Shown: one piece after another, positions 27,974 through 36,819 of the stretch
How positions within the stretch are numbered: position 1 is the first letter of the stretch
How the letters are laid out: each line of letters begins with the position of its first letter
Origin: Flavobacterium coralii
Lineage (GTDB): Bacteria; Bacteroidota; Bacteroidia; Flavobacteriales; Flavobacteriaceae
Assembly: GCF_019891545.1 (NCBI RefSeq)
Contig: NZ_JAHDIU010000008.1
Location: 1 to 64,000, forward strand
Direction: 5' to 3'
DNA length: 64,000 nt
Program-made: the position numbers and the translations under genes
Notes under the pieces: model-generated
Databases searched by the model: none
Told to the model about the DNA's origin: nothing
What the model saw: only the letters and a program-made list of their open reading frames with translations

Positions 27974-29515
27974 TTATGCTTTAATATCAATTTTTTTCTG
28001 GACGTTTACTCCCATTGTCAACAACCCGGCCAGTATCATAGAGCATCCGCCCACTATAAGGGCATATACAGGCTCACTGTCAAAAAATTCAGAAACAAGG
28101 AAACCCAGTATGGTACCTGCAACGATTTGTGGTATTACCACAAAAAAGTTGAACACGCCCATATAGTATCCCATTTTGGCAGAAGGTAATGCCCCGGAAA
28201 GCATTGCGTATGGAATAGACAATATACTTGCCCATGCTATACCAACGCCAACCATTGCAAGCAGCAGCCCTGCCTTATCTGAAAGAAAGTAAATGGATAT
28301 AAGCCCGATACCGCCCGCTATCAGCGAAAGCATGTGGGTAAATTTATTACTGGTGCGCTTTGCAATTACCGGAAGCAGGAACGCCACGGCAGCTGCAACA
28401 CCGTTATAAACTGTAAACATAACCGACACCCAGTCGGCGGCATCATTATATACTTTTGATGTGGTATCTGTAGTACCGAAAACGTGCCCGGTAACCGCTG
28501 CTGTAGTATATATCCACATAGAGAAAAGCGCAAACCACGAAAAGAACTGAACCCAGGCCAGTTGCTTCATGGTTTTAGGCATATTAAGCAGGTCTGTAAC
28601 AATAATCGTAAAAGCGTTCTTTACATTTTTTTTGCGTAGCTGTGATACAATTGCAAACAGCAACCCGATAACAAAAACACCTAACGTTAAAATGTAAAGC
28701 TCCTTATGCTTGTTTTGCCCGTCGGCAGAATTGATGTGGTAAACATAATAAGAGGCCGCTGCACCGATAACTGCAAAAAACAAACCGTAAACCAGCTGTT
28801 TTTTTTCGGTTATGATTTGTGCAACTGAAACCCTGCCGCTGTCTTTACGCAAAAGCTCGGCTTCTTTAGCCTTTTCAAAGGCTTCCAACTCTTCCGGGCT
28901 GTATTCTTTAGATTTATAAACTGTCCATAACACAGCCAGTAAAAATGTAACACCTCCTACATAGAAGGACCATTTTACTGAAGGGGGAACAATACCTTCA
29001 GGAGCAGTATTCTCAATACCGAAAAAATTTGTGAAGACATAAGGCAACGCCGAACCCACCACAGCACCCGTACCGATAAAAAAGCTTTGCATGGCAAAAC
29101 CCAGTGTACGCTGCCTGTCGGGCAGGTTATCTCCTACAAATGCCCTGAACGGCTCCATGGATATGTTAATAGATGAGTCCATTATCCAAAGGGTACCGAT
29201 GGCTATCCAAAGTGTTGGAGAGTTGGGCATCATAAAAAGGGCAATTGCCGAAAGTATAGCCCCTACTAAAAAGTAAGGCCGCCTGCGCCCGAGCCTTGTC
29301 CATGTCCTGTCGCTAAAGTAACCAACAATAGGCTGTACTATCAGGCCGGTTAGTGGTGCGGCAAGCCAGTATAAGCCAATTTTATCTACTTCGGCCCCAA
29401 GGGTATCAAAAATACGGGAAGTATTGGCATTTTGCAGGGCAAAACCAAACTGTATTCCCAGGAAACCAAAACTCATGTTCCAGATTTCCCAGAAACCTAA
29501 TTTACGCTTCTCCAT
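27974..29515 (-). CDS. MFS (GPH/SLC45-like) maltose or oligosaccharide permease
   Basis: A 513-aa inner-membrane protein with about 12 transmembrane helices and the sugar-transport signature DRTWTRLGRRRPYFLVG near the first cytoplasmic loop. A long hydrophilic loop (about 210-245) separates the two halves. Position at the head of the pgmB-GH65 operon makes maltose or short maltodextrin import the probable role, coupled to H+ or Na+. A TATATTTG -7 box lies about 95 bp upstream, and the leader contains a GATAAGC inverted repeat. Confidence 0.88.
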   Translation of the reverse strand: MEKRKLGFWEIWNMSFGFLGIQFGFALQNANTSRIFDTLGAEVDKIGLYWLAAPLTGLIVQPIVGYFSDRTWTRLGRRRPYFLVGAILSAIALFMMPNSPTLWIAIGTLWIMDSSINISMEPFRAFVGDNLPDRQRTLGFAMQSFFIGTGAVVGSALPYVFTNFFGIENTAPEGIVPPSVKWSFYVGGVTFLLAVLWTVYKSKEYSPEELEAFEKAKEAELLRKDSGRVSVAQIITEKKQLVYGLFFAVIGAAASYYVYHINSADGQNKHKELYILTLGVFVIGLLFAIVSQLRKKNVKNAFTIIVTDLLNMPKTMKQLAWVQFFSWFALFSMWIYTTAAVTGHVFGTTDTTSKVYNDAADWVSVMFTVYNGVAAAVAFLLPVIAKRTSNKFTHMLSLIAGGIGLISIYFLSDKAGLLLAMVGVGIAWASILSIPYAMLSGALPSAKMGYYMGVFNFFVVIPQIVAGTILGFLVSEFFDSEPVYALIVGGCSMILAGLLTMGVNVQKKIDIKA

Positions 29516-29541
29516 TATCGTAATTTATGTATTAATACTAC

Positions 29542-29563
29542 GATAAGCGCGTTACTGCTTATC
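29542..29563. repeat. Inverted repeat in the MFS leader (possible operator or hairpin)
   Basis: GATAAGC (29542-29548), 8-base spacer, GCTTATC (29557-29563). It lies between the -7 box and the MFS start codon. No homologous site was seen elsewhere in the locus. Confidence 0.45.
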
Positions 29564-29608
29564 AAAACCTATTGTGCGAAGTGAAATTATAAGCTTTGAT
29601 AATCAATA

Positions 29609-29616
29609 CAAATATA
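29609..29616 (-). promoter_or_regulatory. -7 box (TATATTTG) for the MFS-pgmB-GH65 operon
   Basis: Reverse-strand TATATTTG matches TAnnTTTG and implies a leader of roughly 85-90 bases. Confidence 0.55.
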
Positions 29617-29649
29617 AATGTTTTTTAATCCGAAAAACTTTTTGATATA

Positions 29650-29690
29650 AAAAAAATTCCGGCCCAAAAGCCGGAAATATTTTTTTATTA
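29650..29690. terminator. Terminator downstream of the LacI gene
   Basis: TTCCGGC (29657-29663) / GCCGGAA (29670-29676) flanked by T-runs on both strands. It ends the LacI transcript (minus) and isolates it from the MFS promoter. Confidence 0.82.
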
Positions 29691-29717
29691 TTTTGAAAAA
29701 CAATTACTTACACAAAA

Positions 29718-30740
29718 CTACAACGTTGGCGTAGATTCTCTTTCTACAAGATGTGTTTCTATAAGCTCGGTACGGTAAAGTTCGTTTTCTTCTTCCATTT
29801 CGAGCCTCTCAATAAGCATCTGGGCAGCCCTTCCGCCCATTTTAATACCGTTTTGGCTGATGGTTGATATACTTGGCGTAGAGAATTGGGATATAATCCC
29901 GTCTGTAAATCCGATAACAGATAAGTCTTCAGGTACTTTAAGCCCCATTTTATTGGCAAGCTTTATAGTGGTTACCGCAAACAGCTCATTAACCGCAAAT
30001 ATGGCATCGGGCTTTTGCTCCTGAAGCAGCTTCTCTATCTTGCTGGCGCAGTTCTCTATATCTTCAATTTTTACGATCATGGCATCATCTGCTGTCCTGT
30101 CATGATCTTTAAGCGCATTAATGTAGCCATCTGTGCGCAGCTTGCCTACACTTACATAATCAACCGTGGTTACAAGGCCTATTTTTTTAAAGTTATTTTT
30201 TATGAAAAAATCAACCGCTTCATAGGCTGCCAGCTGGTCATCTATAATAACTTTGTCGCAAAGCACTTCGTTGGTAACCCTGTCAAACATTACCACAGGC
30301 ATACCCTGGTTTATAACTTCTTCTATGTGGTGAAAATCCTTTTTTAGCTGTGTTTCCTTACTTAAAGACATAATAAACCCGTCTATACTGCCATTGGCAA
30401 GCATCTCCATGTTAATTACCTCTTTATCAAAAGATTCATCCGAAAGACACACAATAACATTATAGCCATTTTCATTGGCCACCTGCTCTATACCACTGAT
30501 TACCGTAGCAAAAAAATGGTGTACAATTTCGGGTATTATAATACCAATCGTCTTTGTTTTTTTGTTCTTGAGGCTAAGGGCTATATTGTTAGGCCTGTAG
30601 TTGTAAAGCTTGGCAAAAGCCTGTACTTTCTGGCGGGTATCTTCGCTTATCTCGGGACTGTTTCGCAGTGATTTTGAAACTGTTGAGATAGACACGTCAA
30701 GTTCCTTTGCAATTTGTTTAAGGGTTACTTTTCTTTTCAT
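29718..30740 (-). CDS. LacI-family transcriptional regulator of the starch locus
   Basis: A 340-aa regulator: N-terminal LacI helix-turn-helix (VTLKQIAKELDVSISTVSKSLRNSPEISEDTRQKV, about 5-40), hinge helix ending IALSLKNKKTKTIG, then a periplasmic-binding-protein-like sugar-sensing domain (about 62-335). It should bind a palindromic operator and respond to a maltodextrin-derived ligand. It sits between the two divergent arms, and two CG-centred palindromes lie just upstream of susC. Bacteroides uses the unrelated SusR for starch; a LacI regulator is the arrangement seen here. Activator or repressor cannot be decided from sequence. Confidence 0.92.
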   Translation of the reverse strand: MKRKVTLKQIAKELDVSISTVSKSLRNSPEISEDTRQKVQAFAKLYNYRPNNIALSLKNKKTKTIGIIIPEIVHHFFATVISGIEQVANENGYNVIVCLSDESFDKEVINMEMLANGSIDGFIMSLSKETQLKKDFHHIEEVINQGMPVVMFDRVTNEVLCDKVIIDDQLAAYEAVDFFIKNNFKKIGLVTTVDYVSVGKLRTDGYINALKDHDRTADDAMIVKIEDIENCASKIEKLLQEQKPDAIFAVNELFAVTTIKLANKMGLKVPEDLSVIGFTDGIISQFSTPSISTISQNGIKMGGRAAQMLIERLEMEEENELYRTELIETHLVERESTPTL

Positions 30741-30842
30741 TTAGAAATTGTAAACTATTATTTCGCAAATAAAGATAAACCTAATTTTAATTAATAGCAA
30801 TTATCTTACTGAAATTGTGCAACATCTGAAAAGTTTTCAACA

Positions 30843-30856
30843 CGCAAACGTTTTCG
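30843..30856. promoter_or_regulatory. Candidate LacI operator 1
   Basis: CGCAAACGTTTTCG: a 14-bp palindrome with one mismatched pair around a perfect AAACGTTT core, the CG-centred form typical of LacI-family operators. Its centre is 28 bp from operator 2, on the side away from susC. Confidence 0.6.
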
Positions 30857-30872
30857 GCAGGCACACCGCGCG

Positions 30873-30882
30873 AAAACGTTTT
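30873..30882. promoter_or_regulatory. Candidate LacI operator 2
   Basis: AAAACGTTTT, a perfect 10-bp palindrome. It directly precedes TTTGTTTG sequence (30884-30891) that could be the susC -33 region; a degenerate -7 (TAATTTTA, 30902-30909) follows. Confidence 0.6.
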
Positions 30883-30966
30883 TTTGTTTGGCGATTTTAC
30901 ATAATTTTAACATTCGAAGTGAACTTATAAGCAAAAAGCAAAGCAAAATTAACCTAAACAACTTGT

Positions 30967-33900
30967 ATGAAAACAATGTATCAAAAGTTCTTACTTTTCT
31001 TACTCATGCTACCCCTAAGTGTGCTTGCGCAGAGTACAGTAACGGGTACTGTGAGTGAAAGTGCCACCGGGCTGCCCATACCGGGGGCAAATGTAATAGT
31101 GGAGGGCACAAACAATGGTACCACAACCGATATTGACGGTAACTATACCCTTAACGGCGTGAGTGCCGGAAACCGTATAGTTTTCAGCTTTATTGGTTTT
31201 GCAAACCAGGTGGTAGAATATACCGGGCAGGCAACCATAAATGTATCGCTTGATGAAGATGCCACACAACTTGAAGAGGTTGTGGTAATTGGTTATGGTA
31301 CCACTACCAAAAAAGATGCTACCGGCTCATTAACCACAGTATCATCTGAAGAGTTTAATAAAGGTGCCATTACAACTGCCGACCAGTTACTAACGGGTAG
31401 GGCTCCGGGTGTAAGGATTACAAGCGCAGGCGGTCAGCCTGATGCTGCCCCGAACATCAGGATACGTGGCGGTAGCTCTCTTGGTGCTCAAAACAACCCT
31501 TTAATAATAATTGACGGTGTGCCGTTAGATTTTGTTAACCCTGCCGGTGTTAGCAACCCTCTGTCTTTAGTTAACCCTAATGACGTTGAATCATTTACTA
31601 TATTGAAAGATGCATCAGCAACTGCAATATATGGTTCAAGAGCATCAAACGGTGTAATTATCATTACTACTAAAAAAGGCACATCAGGAGCACCACAGTT
31701 TAACTATACAGCTAATGTTGGTTTTGGTAAAGCTACCGACCTGATTGATGTAATGGATAGTGAAACGTTTGTACGCTTTATGAGAGAATACAATCCTAAC
31801 TTCACAAATTTGCTCGGTATTGATGACCCTTCAACAGATGCAGTAGATAACCCAGCTACAGAAGAAATAGAAGGAAGATTAATTTATAACACAAAGTGGC
31901 AGGATGAGATATTAAGGACTTCTTTCTTTACTGACCATACATTTAGCAGCCGCGCAAACCTGTTCGGTAAAATACCTGCAAGGGCGTCTATAGGCTATAC
32001 TAAAAACGAAGGCTTAGTTAAAACTAATGATTATGAACGTTATAGTGCTTCTATTAAACTTACGCCAACGTTGTTAGACGACCATCTTAAAATAGATCTT
32101 AACGCAAAAGGTTTCTGGGTAGAAAAAAATGCAATTGATGAAGGCGGTGCTTTAGGTGGTGCCTTAAACATGGATCCTACAAAGCCTGTTTATGCACCAT
32201 TTGACACAAATAATTTTGGCGGATACTATCAGCCAACAAACGCTAATGGTTTACTTGACGGTCAGTACAACCCTGTAAACCTTCTTAATGAGAGAACAAG
32301 GCCTGAATTGGTTAATAAACTGATAGGTAACATTCAGTTTGATTATAAAATGCATTTTCTTCCGGACCTGAAGGCAGTGGTAAATTTAGGTATAGAAGCT
32401 TCTCGCGCAAAAATGCGTGAAGAGTTCGGGAATTTTGCATTAGCAAGTGCCAGGTTTGATGATGTTAATGACCAACTTGTTTTTAACCCGGGGGTTAACT
32501 ACAGAGAAACACAGCATATTACTAACAAACTTCTTGATGCTTATCTGTCTTATACAAAAACTTTTGAAGGCGTGATTACACGTGTTGATGCTCAGGCAGG
32601 ACACTCTTATCAAAGCTTTACAAATGATGGGTTTAAATCAGAGTTTCGCTATAATGATGATGTCGATAATGGACCTTTAGGTGTTAGGGAAGAAGTACTT
32701 GATCCACTAAATCCAAATAATAGGTATTATAACAAAACTGTTCTTCAGTCATACTTTGGCCGTGCTAATGTTGATTTATTTAACAAATATCTTTTTACCT
32801 TTACACTTAGGGCAGATGGTTCTTCTCTTTTCAGGGAAGATGAGCGTTGGGGTTATTTCCCGGCTGCAGCACTTGCGTGGAGGGTAAAAGACGAAACGTT
32901 TTTAAAAGACAGTAAAACAGTTAACGATCTTAAATTAAGGTTAAGTGTGGGACAAACAGGCCAACAGGATATAACAGGACTGCAAGGTTATTATCCAAGT
33001 TCTGCGTTGTTTAGCCCCGGCAGTGTAAACAGCCAGTACTTACCGGGTATAAACACATACAGCGCATTACCGTTTAATGACCAGTTACAGTGGGAAGTTA
33101 CAACCACTTATAACGTAGGGGTTGACTTTTCATTATTCAAAGACAATCTGCTTTCCGGTAGCGTAGATGTTTACAGAAGAGTAACAGATGACCTTTTAAC
33201 ACGTTCTGCTGTCCCTTCAGGTCAATACTTAACAAACGAAATTACTCAAAATGCCGGTTCACTTGAAAACAGGGGTATAGAAGTAGATCTTACTTTAAGG
33301 CCAATTTCTAACGAAAACTTTTCATGGGATATTTTAGGAAACATCTCCTACAACTTCGGAGAAGTCACAAGTCTTAAAAATGTATCGGCTATAGATGCAA
33401 CTGAGTCAGGCCTTCCTGTATCAACAGGTTTAAGGCTTGCGCGTCACAGTGTTGGTTCTCAACCTTACTCAGCCTGGGTATTTGAACAACTTTATGACAG
33501 CCAGGGCAACCCGATAGTTGACGCTTACAGAGACCGTAACGGTGACGGAGTGATTACTAATGATGACAGGTATTTTAAAGCTATGCGACCTAACTGGACA
33601 TTTGGTTTTGCAACTAACTTTAACTACAAAAACTTTGACCTTTCTGCCAATTTCCACGGACAGTTAGACGGACAAGTATATAACGCGGTTAAACTTGTGG
33701 GCGGATGGACAGAAAGAGCTGTACCTAATAACACAAACAGCTTAAATAACGTTCTTGATTTTTATAATGGAGCCGCCGATCCGAGATTTTCTACTATTAC
33801 CGGTAATATTCCGTTATCAGATTACTATCTTGAAGACGCTGCCTTTTTAAGGTGTGATAATATAACTTTAGGTTACAGGTTTACAAAAATCATGAAGTCG

Positions 33901-34047
33901 GCAACGCTTCGTGTTTACGGCACAATCAATAATGCATTCCTAATTACAGAATATTCTGGTCAGGATCCTGAAAACTTTAACGCAATAGACAATAACTTCT
34001 ATCCGCGTCCGCGCACATACAGTTTCGGTTTAAACCTTGACTTTTAA
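30967..34047 (+). CDS. SusC-like TonB-linked outer-membrane maltodextrin importer
   Basis: A 1,026-aa protein: Sec signal (ending SVLAQ), carboxypeptidase-regulatory-like beta-sandwich domain (about 22-105, VTGTVSE...G.PIPGANV), TonB box region with EEVVVIGYGT, plug domain (about 115-235, LTGRAPGVRI, RIRGGSSLGAQNNPLIIIDGVPL) and a C-terminal 22-strand barrel ending YSFGLNLDF. SusC proteins import oligosaccharides that SusD captures, powered by TonB. It is the first gene of the plus-strand arm, with SusD starting 14 bp later and candidate LacI operators upstream. Confidence 0.95.
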   Translation: MKTMYQKFLLFLLMLPLSVLAQSTVTGTVSESATGLPIPGANVIVEGTNNGTTTDIDGNYTLNGVSAGNRIVFSFIGFANQVVEYTGQATINVSLDEDATQLEEVVVIGYGTTTKKDATGSLTTVSSEEFNKGAITTADQLLTGRAPGVRITSAGGQPDAAPNIRIRGGSSLGAQNNPLIIIDGVPLDFVNPAGVSNPLSLVNPNDVESFTILKDASATAIYGSRASNGVIIITTKKGTSGAPQFNYTANVGFGKATDLIDVMDSETFVRFMREYNPNFTNLLGIDDPSTDAVDNPATEEIEGRLIYNTKWQDEILRTSFFTDHTFSSRANLFGKIPARASIGYTKNEGLVKTNDYERYSASIKLTPTLLDDHLKIDLNAKGFWVEKNAIDEGGALGGALNMDPTKPVYAPFDTNNFGGYYQPTNANGLLDGQYNPVNLLNERTRPELVNKLIGNIQFDYKMHFLPDLKAVVNLGIEASRAKMREEFGNFALASARFDDVNDQLVFNPGVNYRETQHITNKLLDAYLSYTKTFEGVITRVDAQAGHSYQSFTNDGFKSEFRYNDDVDNGPLGVREEVLDPLNPNNRYYNKTVLQSYFGRANVDLFNKYLFTFTLRADGSSLFREDERWGYFPAAALAWRVKDETFLKDSKTVNDLKLRLSVGQTGQQDITGLQGYYPSSALFSPGSVNSQYLPGINTYSALPFNDQLQWEVTTTYNVGVDFSLFKDNLLSGSVDVYRRVTDDLLTRSAVPSGQYLTNEITQNAGSLENRGIEVDLTLRPISNENFSWDILGNISYNFGEVTSLKNVSAIDATESGLPVSTGLRLARHSVGSQPYSAWVFEQLYDSQGNPIVDAYRDRNGDGVITNDDRYFKAMRPNWTFGFATNFNYKNFDLSANFHGQLDGQVYNAVKLVGGWTERAVPNNTNSLNNVLDFYNGAADPRFSTITGNIPLSDYYLEDAAFLRCDNITLGYRFTKIMKSATLRVYGTINNAFLITEYSGQDPENFNAIDNNFYPRPRTYSFGLNLDF

Positions 34048-34061
34048 TAAAATAATTGTAT

Positions 34062-35609
34062 ATGAAAAATTTCAGAAATAAATTAATTGTAGGTTTAGCT
34101 ACACTTGCGCTTATAACAGCCTCGTGTACTGATGACCTGAACACAAAGCCAAAGGTAGAACTGTCTTTGGAGAACCTGTTACAGAGAGACCCCGCTGCTA
34201 TTGAAGGATTACTATCAAAGATGTATGGAGCATTTGCTCTCTCAGGACCTGATGGACCGGGCAGTTCTGATATTTCAGGGCCGGATCCCGGTGAAACCGC
34301 TTTTCTAAGAGGTATTATCAATCTTCAGGATTTTACTGCTGACGGTATGAAGAACCGTTGGGGCGACGATGGTCTGGATCAGTTGACAACTACATCTGAC
34401 TGGGATGCTAATAACAAGTTCTTCAGGTATCTTTATGACAGGGTATATTATGTTGTTCCACAAACTACTAATATTATTCTTGCGCTTGAAAATGTAGATG
34501 TGGCTAACGAAGAACAGATAGTAAGTGAGCTTCGTTTTATACGTGCTCTTGCCTACTATTATATGATAGACTGTTTTGGAAAAGGTGTATTGGTTAACGA
34601 AAGTAATTATGGTGAAACTACGCCACTTCCCGAATCATCAAGAACAGAGCTTTTTGAATATGTTGAAGGAGAGCTATTGGCAATAGAATCTGCTATGCCT
34701 GTAACTAACGGATATGGCAGGGCAAATAAATCTGTAGTTCGTATGCTATTAGCTAAGCTATACCTTAACGCCGAAGTGTATACCGGGCAAGAAAGGTGGA
34801 CTGATGCTTTTAACTACACTAACCTTGTAATAACGGAAGGCGGCTATAGTCTGGCTGATGATTTTGTAAGCGTATTCAGCGGGGATAACAATACTTCTCC
34901 GGAAATTATTTTCCCGCTTATAGCAGATCCGATTATAAGCCAGAGTTTTGGTAATACCACTTATATTGTGAATGGTTCACAAAGTACCGAAACTATGCCT
35001 ATAACTGAGTTTGGTACTACAGAGGGCTGGTCGGGCCACAGAGCCACAGAAGCATGGTACGGGCTTTATGGCGACCTTGAGACCTCTCCGGACGACAGGG
35101 CACAGCTTTTCTGGACTGAAGGGCATAGCTATGAAATGGCTAACTATAAAATTTGGACTGATGGTTATCCTTCAATCAAATTCAGGAATACAAACTATAA
35201 CGGCAGCTCTATAGCCACATCTTTCTCACCTACAGATTTCCCAATGTTCAGGCTTGCTGATGCATACCTTATGTATGCAGAATGCTTCCTAAGAAATGGC
35301 GGCGGCTCTCAGGGCGAAGCATTAAATTATGTAAATGCGGTGAGAAACAGGGCTAATGCCGGAGCTATATCAGCAGGTGAACTTACGCTTAACTTTATTC
35401 TTGATGAAAGGGCACGCGAACTTAACCTTGAAGGACACAGAAGGACAGACCTAATCCGTTTTGGCAGGTTTACAGGCGGTACTTACCTGTGGCCATGGAA
35501 AGGAAATTCTGTAAACGGAAGTTCTATTCCAAGCACGTATAATGTATTCCCTATTCCTGCAAGTGCTTTACAGTCTAACCCTAACTTAACACAAAACCCT
35601 GGTTACTAA
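34062..35609 (+). CDS. SusD-like starch-binding outer-membrane lipoprotein
   Basis: A 515-aa SusD/RagB family protein with TPR-like helical scaffold. The lipoprotein signal ends TASC (lipid Cys22) and is followed by TDDLNTKP, an acidic surface-export-like signal. Typical C-terminal motifs FILDERARELNLEGHRRTDLIRFGRF and FPIPASALQSNPNLTQNPGY are present. It forms the lid of the SusC barrel and binds alpha-glucans. The open frame begins at TTG (34056); the ATG at 34062 begins exactly at the signal peptide and is preferred. Confidence 0.95.
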   Translation: MKNFRNKLIVGLATLALITASCTDDLNTKPKVELSLENLLQRDPAAIEGLLSKMYGAFALSGPDGPGSSDISGPDPGETAFLRGIINLQDFTADGMKNRWGDDGLDQLTTTSDWDANNKFFRYLYDRVYYVVPQTTNIILALENVDVANEEQIVSELRFIRALAYYYMIDCFGKGVLVNESNYGETTPLPESSRTELFEYVEGELLAIESAMPVTNGYGRANKSVVRMLLAKLYLNAEVYTGQERWTDAFNYTNLVITEGGYSLADDFVSVFSGDNNTSPEIIFPLIADPIISQSFGNTTYIVNGSQSTETMPITEFGTTEGWSGHRATEAWYGLYGDLETSPDDRAQLFWTEGHSYEMANYKIWTDGYPSIKFRNTNYNGSSIATSFSPTDFPMFRLADAYLMYAECFLRNGGGSQGEALNYVNAVRNRANAGAISAGELTLNFILDERARELNLEGHRRTDLIRFGRFTGGTYLWPWKGNSVNGSSIPSTYNVFPIPASALQSNPNLTQNPGY

Positions 35610-35628
35610 TCTTATTAATATTCAACAA

Positions 35629-36759
35629 ATGAAAAAGATATTTAATTTATCAATTTTTACATTACTGTTTTTATCAGTAATGTCGTGCAGCACGGATGAC
35701 AACAAAATTGTTGTAAATACTTCTAACAATCCGGTGCTTATAGCTCCAGAAAGCGGATCAACCATTACATTAAACGCAGGTGCTCCGGAATCTACTGCAC
35801 TTACACTTGTATGGGATCATGCGGCCTACACTGTTGACACCGAAATTAACTATACTGTAGAGATGGCTGTTGCAGGTACTGATTTTGCAGCTCCTGTAGA
35901 AATTGGAACAACAACAAGCAGGATATTGCTTTTAAACAATACCGTGCTTAGGGACAGGCTTACAGATGAAGCTCCTGATGGCCTTGGGCTTAGCGACGAA
36001 GAAGATGCAAACGTAGAAGTAAGGGTAACCGCTTCTCTTGGTGATAATGCCGACCTGCCAATGGTATCTGAACCATTAGCATTTACAGTTAATTTTGGTG
36101 GCGAAGTGGTAGAGCCGGTAGAACCTGCACTTTTCCTGGTAGGCCAGGTACAGTCTTACTACGGTTTAAATGCATGGACTCCTACAACAGCTATACCAAT
36201 GCGCTATATTGGTGATGGCGAAACTTTAGTGTTTGAAGCATATGTAAAAGTAGGCGCCGGAGACGGATTTAAATTTGTAGGTGCACAGGCAGATTGGGGT
36301 GATCAAACTCTAAATCTTGGTACAATTGGCGGAGTACAGGATGGCAACCTTGAAAACTCAGGTGGCAGCGGCGATATCAAAGTTGCTGAAACTGATGGCG
36401 CAGGCCAATATTATGTATGGGTTGACCTTGATAACCTTGAATACAAATATGTAAAAATGCAATGGGGTATAATTGGTGATGCAACTCCGGGTGCATGGAG
36501 TGATGAAACCCCTATGACATATGACTTTGCAAGCAACACATGGTCTATAACTACAACACTTTCTCAAGGCGCATTGAAGTTTAGGTCTGCTAATACCGGC
36601 CAGTTTATCGCTAACGACCCGTGGAAATTTAATGTTGGTGACAGCGACCCGCTGGTTACTTACAATCCAGCTTCTGGAGACTTCCCTATCACAGCAGGCT
36701 CTTATACACTTGGACTTACTGTTAACTTTGACGGTACTGCCGCAGTAACCGGACTGTAA
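35629..36759 (+). CDS. SusE-like outer-membrane starch-binding lipoprotein
   Basis: A 376-aa lipoprotein (lipid Cys20, followed by STDDNK). It has an N-terminal SusE-type domain (about 35-150, PVLIAPESGSTITL... LTLVWDHA) and two SusE/SusF starch-binding modules (from about 166, LFLVGQVQSYYGLNAWTP, and from about 278, WGIIGDATPGAWSDETPM). It would hold starch at the surface beside SusCD. It follows SusD by 19 bp. A strong terminator follows the stop, though the GH13 gene beyond it has no room for a separate promoter. Confidence 0.9.
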   Translation: MKKIFNLSIFTLLFLSVMSCSTDDNKIVVNTSNNPVLIAPESGSTITLNAGAPESTALTLVWDHAAYTVDTEINYTVEMAVAGTDFAAPVEIGTTTSRILLLNNTVLRDRLTDEAPDGLGLSDEEDANVEVRVTASLGDNADLPMVSEPLAFTVNFGGEVVEPVEPALFLVGQVQSYYGLNAWTPTTAIPMRYIGDGETLVFEAYVKVGAGDGFKFVGAQADWGDQTLNLGTIGGVQDGNLENSGGSGDIKVAETDGAGQYYVWVDLDNLEYKYVKMQWGIIGDATPGAWSDETPMTYDFASNTWSITTTLSQGALKFRSANTGQFIANDPWKFNVGDSDPLVTYNPASGDFPITAGSYTLGLTVNFDGTAAVTGL

Positions 36760-36773
36760 TTCTAGTTAATAAC

Positions 36774-36803
36774 AAAAAGGGCTGTATAATCAGCCCTTTT
36801 TTA
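36774..36803 (+). terminator. Terminator between SusE and T9SS GH13
   Basis: AAAGGGCTG (36776-36784), loop TATAAT, CAGCCCTTT (36791-36799), then T-run. The next start codon is at 36820. Confidence 0.85.
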
Positions 36804-36819
36804 TCACATTTAAATAATT

